A stretch of 64,000 nt of DNA from Oscheius tipulae (lineage: Eukaryota > Nematoda > Chromadorea > Rhabditida > Rhabditidae). Position 1 is the stretch's first letter. Each line of letters starts with the position of its first letter. The notes under the pieces are model-generated. The model had not been told where the DNA came from. It ran no database searches and worked only from the letters and a program-made list of their open reading frames with translations. This document shows, piece after piece, positions 56,760-64,000 of the stretch. The stretch spans positions 2,046,001 through 2,110,000 of the forward strand of contig JASJZH010000003.1 of NCBI GenBank assembly GCA_037178975.1. Reading direction: 5' to 3'. The position numbers and the translations under genes were made by a program.

Positions 56760-57238
56760 ACGTTTATTAGCGTCGAATGTGTCATACGTATATACTATTC
56801 ACAAACGACAGAGGCTGAATGGAAAAAAACAGAGAGGAGATAAAGAAGGAGAACGTAGAGGAAATCACAGCAAACGGCGGAGAATTCATGCTAAAAGAAA
56901 ATGGGCTGCCGAACAGCAAGTTTGAAATGCCGCCCGGATTCTTAGGTCATTACTGTAATCTGGGCTGCTAAACAGCGAGGCTTTGAGCAGGAAAATTTTA
57001 GGCGATCTAAGTCTTTTCCATTTCATCCTGCATCTCTGCAGCTAATATTGCTAATTTTTCATGCTAATCTCCACTTCTCACAAGTTTATCGATGCGGGTT
57101 AGAAAAACGATGTAATTCTTGATGAAAATGTGATTCGACGAAACAGCGCACGTACAACTCGTACAGTTCGTTGCGTATTTCGTTTTCTTGCATTCCGTTT
57201 TCGTATCAGCACTTACTCCATTGATTTGTTTCTTTAGA
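56760..57238. other. Intergenic, Argonaute 5' flank
   Basis: No coding feature. Ends in TTTGTTTCTTTAG, the presumed trans-splice acceptor of the Argonaute gene. Confidence 0.4.
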
Positions 57239-60200
57239 ATGACCGACGAAATCGATTTGATTAGCTTCGAGGACGACATTTCTGTCACTTCTTCGGCTCC
57301 TCCAAGCCGCAGTCCCTCGGTGGAGAACATCTTTAGAAGAGATTCTGTTGGTTAGTTTCTACTCTTCAACCTGTCTAACCACAATTTTCAGCATCCGGTG
57401 ATGATGACACCTTCTCGATCACCAGCCAGAGCTCCGGAACCAAGACGCCATCTTCGATCAAGACAGAAGATACCGTCAGAGTCTTGGAGCAGGCCTTCAG
57501 CGCCGTATCCGTTAACGAGAGGGATAATATCCAAGTGGCTGCCTCGAGATCGCGAGTCAGCGTACGTTAGCAGTTACAGTCATTTTCTACCTACTGGTTT
57601 CAGTACTACGCTCCTAGGAAACCAGCCGTCACCATCGCTGCTAAGAAAGCTCCAGCTATCCGCGAAGGAAAAGAGAAGGTCCGCCTGCTGACGAATCTCT
57701 ACACGCTGCAAGTTAGGAACAAGGTTGTGTACCGCTACGACATCAACGTGACTCTGATGCGTCCGGCCGGTCACAACAACCTCAATCTTGCCAAGGGACA
57801 AAGAGACGACAATGCTAAGACCGAGCGCAACCAAATCTGCATGGAAGCTCTGAGGAAGGCGCTGGAGACTTTCCGCATGATGCGGGAAGGAGCTGCTTTT
57901 GTTTACGACGGTGCATCTATTATGTTCTCTTCTGATTCCCTGGAAATGGCCTTGAAGCCGGTAAGAGTATCCAGTTCCTGGTAACATTCAGTTCTTCAGC
58001 ATGGACACTCCCTCACCATCTCCGTCGATCAGCTGCCCCCGGAAATCCGCAAGAAGCTGGCCCGCTTCCCCGAAGTTACCGACGTCTGCATCGAGTTCCA
58101 AGCCTGCAAGGACTGGGCCTCCGAATTCGACATCGCAGACTTCCAGAAGGCACACAGCGAGCGCGACATGGCCCATCTTGATCGAACCTGGAAGCAATTT
58201 TTCGAGATGCTCACTAACCAAAATGCTGTCAGCTCGTAAGTTTGCTATTGTATACCTGATAATGCTGATCTTTCAGCGGAAAATACTTCTGCTTTGGCGC
58301 TGGCAAACTGTTCCCGACTTCTGGAAGACGTGAAGAAGCCAGAGGAGGACAGGAGCGTGTATTGGGCGCCAACAAGGGCATCAAATTCATCCAAGCCGCT
58401 CCCGAGTCGAAGAGCATCGTTCCTGCACTCGTCCTGGACGCGAAGATTGGCCAATTCTTCAAGTCACAGAACTTGGTCCACACGATTTGCGAGTTCATGA
58501 GATGGCCCAGCGATCGCTATCAGCGCTTCCCACTCGATCGAGACCCCAACATGCCCAGCAGGATGAACAGAGATTGGAAAGCCGTCAATGATTACGTTCG
58601 AGGAATGCGACTCATCTTCACCGGATCTGTCAGTGGAGAGCAGTCTTTCGTAGCCAGTGGCATCTCCAGCTTCGCGATGGATGGAGCTGAAGAAGAAGAT
58701 TTCCGTGGACAGATGATTCGCACTGCCGATCGTTTTCCTCAGCTCAATGCCCGTGAACATCATTTCCATTGGCCCATGGTTCTCGTTCGTGGAAGAGGAC
58801 CGAACGGCACCTTCATCGAGAAGCGCTACCCCATGGACCTGCTCATGGTTGCCCCGTACCAAAGAGTTCCCAAGAACAAGCAAGTAGAGGATCCTCCGCG
58901 TGCTGGACCTCCTCAAACTCGCTTCCGCGATATTCACTCGTTGATGCAACAACTCGATCTTGATCAGGGCGGATCAAGAAACTACTTCCTTCAAGCGTAA
59001 GAATTTTAATGCTTCCTAAACAAGTAATTTTTTAGTTTCGGAGTCTCTCTCTCTCCTCAGCCCATTGAAGTCGATGCCATTCGTCGTGAACGGCCCAAGC
59101 CTGTCTACAGCAGCTCTCGTGGACAACGAGCTGTCAACACTCATACCGAAACGGTAAGTGGTCTTTACTTCTCCTGTGATGATTTCTTTTCAGGCTAGTT
59201 GGCGAATGGACAACGGTGATCAGTATGCTGGCGCCGGTGAGGTTGAAGTACTCTTCGTTGCTCATACTTGCAACAAGATTATTGCTGAGCAAATGGCTGA
59301 GACTATAGCCAGAATGGCCCAGCAAAGAGGAATGCGACTCGGAAAGCCCTTCTACTACGGATATGACGAAAGAGCTGACCCCAAAGCGAATATGGAACAT
59401 TTGTTCCCTAACATTAAGGAATACCAGGTTTTTTCTAGTTTCTCGCAGCGATCACACACCAAGTTTAGAAGTCTGGAAAATTACCGAAGAGCCTACTTGT
59501 CCTGTACGTGGATCGCCTCCAGAACAAGTCTCACGGGCTCTTGAAGCTTTTCGAACGTCAATTCCTTGTCTTGACCCAGCACATCACTACCGAGGTGGCT
59601 CAGAAGTTGATCCGCCAGCCGAACACCTGCTCGAACATAGGTTGGTTGTTTTCACCACTGTTTAGTCAGTATTTCAGTTAACAAGCTCAACTGCAAGCTT
59701 CATGGAATCAACCACAGTATTCGTCCGGACGGTTTCGCTCAGAACAGATGGATCACGGACAACAAATCTCTTATCATCGGATACGACGTAGCTCATCCTC
59801 CGCCACAGCTACGTTCCGAGATTCTGGACAAAAGGCCTCCTACTTCACCCTCGGTTGTTGGATTCTCCTTCAACGGTGGTCCTCACAGCGAGGCGTTCAT
59901 TGGAGATTTTCATTATCAGACTCCCAAGAAGGAAGAGGTTCGGCGTTGCTGATGCCCTGTATCTTGCTGTTTCAGGTTAACGATCAGGTACTTATTGCCA
60001 GGATCAAGTGGATGCTCTCTTTGTTCGTGAAGAATCGCGGTAGCCTGCCAGAAAACATTTTCATCTACCGCGATGGAGTATCCGAAGGACAATACGCTAT
60101 GGTAATTTATTGCAGTCTATTTCCCTAACAACGTAGTTTTAGGCCATAGACCGCGAATTGGAAGCGATCAAGCAGGGCGTCGAGGAGTATTGCAACATGA

Positions 60201-60783
60201 ACGGCCTTCCCTCCTACAGACCTGCCTACGTCATGCTCGTCGTCACCAAGCGCCACAATACGCGCTTCGTGAGAAACACATCGCGAGGAATTGAGAACTC
60301 TCTTCCTGGAACTTCGATTGATACCGGCATTGTTCGAGCTGACTGCACCGAATTCTACTTACAGGTAAGATTGGATGCGAATAATAACTGATTGATTTTC
60401 AGGGCCATCGTGTACTTCAAGGTACTGGCAAAACTCCGAGTTATGTTGTCCTGGTCGATGATCTCAATCTGACGATGGATCAGCTGCAGTCTTTCACACT
60501 TGCCCTTTGCTTCTCTCACCAGGTTTGTCGCTTTCAACGCATCTCATCTGTGTCCTGTTTCCAGATCTTCGAAGGTGGCATCTCTCTCCCGGAACCCGTC
60601 TACCAGGCTGACGAATGGGCCAAGCGAGGTAATGATCTGTGGAGAGCCTATGAAGATAGATACGAGCTGGAGCATTGCAAGAGCAACGGCGAATATTGTG
60701 CTCCTCCTGTCGATTTTGAAGCCATGACCAACAAGCTCGCCTACTGGAACACGGATCTGCAGACGACGCGCATCAATGCCTAG
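57239..60783 (+). CDS. Argonaute (nematode-type, PAZ-MID-PIWI), 13 exons, 1021 aa
   Basis: All exons join in phase: 57239-57350, 57392-57561, 57604-57960, 58000-58235, 58277-58996, 59036-59153, 59194-59427, 59469-59640, 59678-59937, 59976-60101, 60143-60364, 60403-60522, 60565-60783. ATG follows TTTCTTTAGA. The first about 95 residues are acidic/Ser-rich and disordered. The MID-PIWI half has YVDRLQNKSHGLLKLFERQF, LIIGYDVAHPP (Asp743), a Glu at 792/793 in TPKKEE, YRDGVSEGQ (Asp826) and PVYQADEWAKRG (Asp965), that is a DEDD-like tetrad; most Argonautes have His last. ADEWAKRG and the overall sequence are of the nematode-expanded (WAGO/CSR-1-like) kind rather than ALG or PRG, but subclass is uncertain. 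It would bind small RNAs and may cleave targets. Confidence 0.92.
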
Positions 60784-62020
60784 TGTGTGTATCTCCTTTT
60801 GTTATTTCCAGTTTATTTCATGTCGAATTGTTTTGTTATGCATTTGTTAGATGAAAATAAATTGCCGTTAGAGGATTTGTTTCTGAGGAAGATGAGTCTG
60901 GCTTCCGTGGTAGACGCATCAGGCTGGTGTTTCAGTATTGACGTTACTGATCTCTTCCAACGCTTACATGTATATTGTCGATCTCTTCCTCCTATTCAGC
61001 TTTCTGTTTTCTATTGCTGTTGCCTAGAAATCGATAACGCAACTTTTGAGCCAACTTATCGAATCAAGCTCGGCGATAAAAAGTTTATGTTGAAACGGGA
61101 TTAGATCGCCGCACGGGTCGAGTCCGTAACCAGCTAATACCTGCATGCTCTTCCGGAACCGTCTAACCTCTACAAAATCACTGGCAGGAATTGTCCAGCT
61201 GTATTTTCAAAAGTTGCAGTGTTTATTTAGAAAGCATATCGCTGCCTCGAGTTAAGGACTTTCATCGGATGACGTAAGTGATTTCGAATAAACTTGTTCA
61301 GGTTAATGTTTTACAAGAACTGTTTGAACTGGTATCAGAACTCCAATATCATTTGATGCTTTTCGCTCAATGTTGTCCTCAAATTGTTGTTTTTCAGTCC
61401 TAGCTAAACTGCCGTCAATAAAAAGGTTCCTTTCGAACTCGCTTTTTACAGTATTTTTTTACCAATTTTGCCGTCTTTAGGACTCTAGTGAGTCACGATC
61501 TCAATCCTAATTCTCTCCTCCTGTCAACCTGCTCTTGTCTTTTTCTTTCATTTTTATCTATTCTCATGTTTCGTGTTCTGCTAGAAAATTATTTGTCTTG
61601 ACCTGTGCTTTACCATGTTTACTCCACAGGAAATGAAACAAGATACAAGAGAGGCAGTGAATAACGCGTTTGAAAGTGATTCGAAAATATATAGCATCGC
61701 GGCGTTTACGGAGTCGCTGCGCACCAACTGTACACGTGTAACCTACCGTAATCCGGAGTATCCGCTTCTGCTGCTCTTCCGTGTTCTTCCTAAACTTTCA
61801 TTCCTCGCTCTTCCCCAAAATGTCTGTTGCTTCCTTCTCTGTAATTTTTCGCCATATTTTTTTTTCCGATTCTATCAATCGTTTTCTCATGCCCTCGACA
61901 AAAATTCCTGAGAAATCACCAGATATTCTTTGGAACCCTTCATCTTTCATCATTTTTCAATCTTCCATTTGAGATGATGTACTTATGGGCTTTTTACAGT
62001 AACCATCGAGGACTCCCGAA
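60784..62020. other. Intergenic, Argonaute 3' flank to eS12
   Basis: Open frames (e.g. 60787-61104) show no recognisable domain. The last bases carry TTTTTACAG, the presumed trans-splice acceptor of the ribosomal gene. Confidence 0.4.
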
Positions 62021-62682
62021 ATGTCTGACGGAGGAGATGAAGTTTCTGTTGCCCCCGCCGCTGCTGCGGCTCCCGCTGTCATGGATGTCCAAGGAGCTCT
62101 GAAGGCCGTTCTCCGTGCTGCTCACTACGCCGACGGACTCTCCAAGGGACTTCACGAGGCCGCCAAGGCTCTTGACAAGTGAGTTTTTCATTATTTTATG
62201 CGGTAGAGAAAGTGAGGAAACTAGAGCTCTATTTTGTAACTTTTGTATGAGTGGCTATTTTCCGCGTTCAAGGGGCACACAAAAACGGAGTATTGGGTAC
62301 CTATTATCTGATTCTTCACCTGTCGTGTGCGAAATCATTAGCCGACTTGCCACATCTCTATTTGTACTCAAAAGAATCTGAGGTGCCAAAGGAAGCTAAC
62401 ATTTCAACTTTTAGGCGTGAGGCTCACTTCTGCGTCTTGGCCGAGAACTGCGACGAGCCGATGTACGTGAAGCTGGTCGAGGCCCTCTGCAACGAGCACG
62501 ACATTCCATTGATCAAGGTAGCCGACAAGAAACTCATCGGAGAATGGTGCGGCCTGTGCAAGTACGACAAGGAGGGTAAAGCTCGCAAGGTTGTCGGCTG
62601 CTCGTGTGCTGTCGTCAAATCCTGGGGAAACGAGGAGCAGGGCAAGGCTGTTCTCTCCGCTTACTTCCAGACCAAGAAGTAA
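62021..62682 (+). CDS. rps-12: 40S ribosomal protein eS12
   Basis: Exons 62021-62178 and 62415-62682 join in phase, 141 aa. [18 protein letters not shown], then [52 protein letters not shown] and [20 protein letters not shown] are the eS12 sequence throughout, ending FQTKK. It is a small-subunit component. Intron 236 bp; AATAAA at 62699-62704. A trans-splice acceptor (TTTTTACAG) lies 21 nt before the ATG. Confidence 0.97.
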
Positions 62683-62698
62683 TTGTTTGTTGTTGAAC

Positions 62699-62704
62699 AA
62701 TAAA
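62699..62704 (+). terminator. Polyadenylation signal AATAAA of rps-12
   Basis: AATAAA begins 17 nt after the stop codon of the eS12 gene. Confidence 0.75.
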
Positions 62705-62949
62705 TTGTTATTACTTTCTCTTCTACTTCTTTTCTATTCACACTAGCTAGGTTCTAGGCCGTTCACTATTGACTATTGTCCGCAGCCACGTCTCGGCCGC
62801 GTTTTGCCGCTCTCGATTTTCGCGATCAGTTCACTCCGTTTTGTATGCTTGCCACCGCATCCGAAAATTCAGGAGAGCAGTCTATTGGTTCGTCTTGAAT
62901 TTGGTTCAGTCCTCGCATTTCTTGTTTGGTTTCAGAATGTGCTGACGAC

Positions 62950-63599
62950 ATGCTTCCCACTCATAATAAGCAAGAGTCTCACTCCGCTGGTGATATCCAT
63001 CTCCTCGGGTGCAATATTAGTCACAAGTGAGTGTCTTCTTCATTGACTCCGTCGAGGAGGCTAATTTCCTATCGAAGAATCGTTCAATCGCGTACCATAT
63101 TCCATCTGTCCCCTTTTCAGACCAGTATGGCTCCAATTCAGTCTTCTATGCTCCGCGATTTTTGTCTTTTACGTCGGCTACGGGTACATGCAGGTACTTT
63201 CTCATTCTTCTGTCAACTCATTACGATTCTAGGAACTCATCTTCAAATTGCCGGGCATGAAACCCTACGGCTGGTACCTGACCCTCGTTCAGTTCCTCAT
63301 CTATAGCATCTGCGGTTACGGCGAGTCTCAGATGTGGCACGATACGCGGAGACGGATTCCGATGAAGATATACGCTCTGTTGGCCTTCTTCACCGTGGCC
63401 ACAATGGGCTTGTCCAATGCCTCTGTCGGCTACCTGAACTATCCTACGTTTGTCGGCTCTTTGAAATTGTAAAATGTGGCTTGTAGGCAGGTAATTTTCA
63501 AGTGTTGCAAGCTGATTCCCGTCCTCATCGGCGGCATTCTCATACAAGGAAAACGTTACGGGCTGATAGACGCCTCCGCCGCGGTCCTTATGAGCATAG
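62950..63599 (+). CDS. pst-2: PAPS transporter SLC35B3-type, 3' part outside window
   Basis: Exons 62950-63026, 63121-63193, 63233-63447 and 63487-63599 join in phase. VFYVGYGYMQELIF, GWYLTLVQFLIYSI, RRRIPMKIYALLAFFTVATM, GLSNASVGYLNYPTQVIFKC, CKLIPVLIGG and IQGKRYGLIDASAAVLMS follow the SLC35B3 family of Golgi 3'-phosphoadenosine-5'-phosphosulfate importers, which feed sulfation. At least the first four or five membrane helices are covered. The next exon was not identified before the window ends; the downstream sequence holds a tRNA-like element, which may be intronic. The start ATG lies 15 nt behind TTGGTTTCAG, a likely trans-splice site. Confidence 0.88.
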
Positions 63600-63734
63600 G
63601 TGGGTATTCTGCTGGTTTCTTGAGGAACGAGGCTGGCTATCGCCTCTTTGAGCCTGAGATTATTTAAACTTGTCAACTCCTCACCTTTAGGTACTTTTCC
63701 CATGCCCCTTTCTTCTCAAATTAGCTTGTCCAAT

Positions 63735-63812
63735 AAGTATGTCACTTACGGGGATCGTACCCTGGTCGTGTAGTTCGTAGTGGCGTCTCTTACCAGCACA
63801 CCAATTGTTTCG
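63735..63812 (-). repeat. tRNA-like (SINE-type) element
   Basis: Minus strand: A-box-like TTGGTGTGCTGGTAAGAG and B-box GGGTACGATCCC at tRNA spacing, with imperfect stems. Probably a tRNA-derived repeat inside or beside the pst-2 gene. Confidence 0.45.
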
Positions 63813-64000
63813 CCTAAACTTTGAGCGGCTATAACATTGTTTGAACACTGGAAACCTTAAAATATCACTCCATATTTTTTTTCAGCTTAAAAACTATCAA
63901 ATGATGCTTTACAATAAGTATTTCGTACCCCTGGTCCTTCGCGTCCCAACTCATAAAGTTTACAATAGGCTACCGGCATACAGACGGAGAGGTGTGGCGA

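Noticed and set aside
58464-58952. 162-codon minus-strand frame over the Argonaute
   Set aside because: Antisense shadow of exon 5.
60787-61104. Frame directly after the Argonaute stop
   Set aside because: Begins after a clean stop, no ATG context or known motif; likely 3' UTR/intergenic.
1-64000. CRISPR arrays, operons of bacterial type, viral genes
   Set aside because: No regularly spaced repeats, ribosome binding sites or viral proteins were seen; the gene structures are eukaryotic throughout.

Overview
The window looks like nuclear DNA of a free-living (rhabditid-type) nematode. The evidence is a cuticle collagen with the furin-like cleavage motif and YCPCPKR end; a major sperm protein (MSP) domain; a nematode-type Argonaute; mostly short GT-AG introns (about 37-60 nt) with TTTCAG acceptors; and many start codons placed directly behind a TTTCAG-like site, the pattern expected for spliced-leader trans-splicing. 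No bacterial, viral or organellar block was seen.

Layout. 0.5-2.4 kb: cuticle collagen (+). 3.3-7.6 kb: RING-finger gene (-) with a 3 kb intron. 2.8-13.9 kb: repeat-rich DNA (TACNGTAAT-type motifs, a TGACTCAT-rich degenerate satellite, tRNA-like elements, a recurrent TAGCCCTTGATCTGCTCTA element). 14-15.2 kb: fragments including a BUD22/SRFBP1-type C-terminus. 16.07-16.3 kb: MITE-like inverted repeat. 16.8-22.4 kb (+): a frame-broken cullin, an unrecognised helical stretch, and a protein kinase fused in frame to a complete MSP domain. 23-30.7 kb: small secreted peptide genes, a GT10 fucosyltransferase, a decayed non-LTR retrotransposon and an inverted copy of a fucosyltransferase exon. 32-38.7 kb: a small secreted-protein candidate, scavenger decapping enzyme DCPS, a kinesin-12 and a Thr-rich secreted protein. 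38.8-40.6 kb: tRNA-Gly(GCC), a tiny membrane protein and a CK1/TTBK pseudogene. 41.4-49.5 kb: tousled-like kinase in 13 exons (-). 51-54.8 kb: an acidic helical gene with an opposite-strand gene nested in an intron, then a 53-aa membrane protein. 55-56.7 kb: unknown gene with a tRNA-Gly(TCC) in its first intron. 57.2-60.8 kb: Argonaute, 13 exons, 1021 aa, with a DEDD-like PIWI tetrad. 62-62.7 kb: ribosomal protein eS12. 62.95 kb to the end: PAPS transporter SLC35B3/pst-2, cut by the window edge.

The genes do not form one pathway. The cluster worth most attention is 16.8-22.4 kb: cullin remnant, unknown domain and kinase-MSP fusion all lie on the same strand with nematode-style introns. The kinase part carries a 1-nt frameshift at the likely catalytic lysine and lacks a recognisable alpha-F segment, so it is either a decaying sperm-type gene or an assembly-damaged real one. 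Exon boundaries were derived by hand from splice motifs and reading phase; those flagged as phase-consistent are reliable, the others are tentative.
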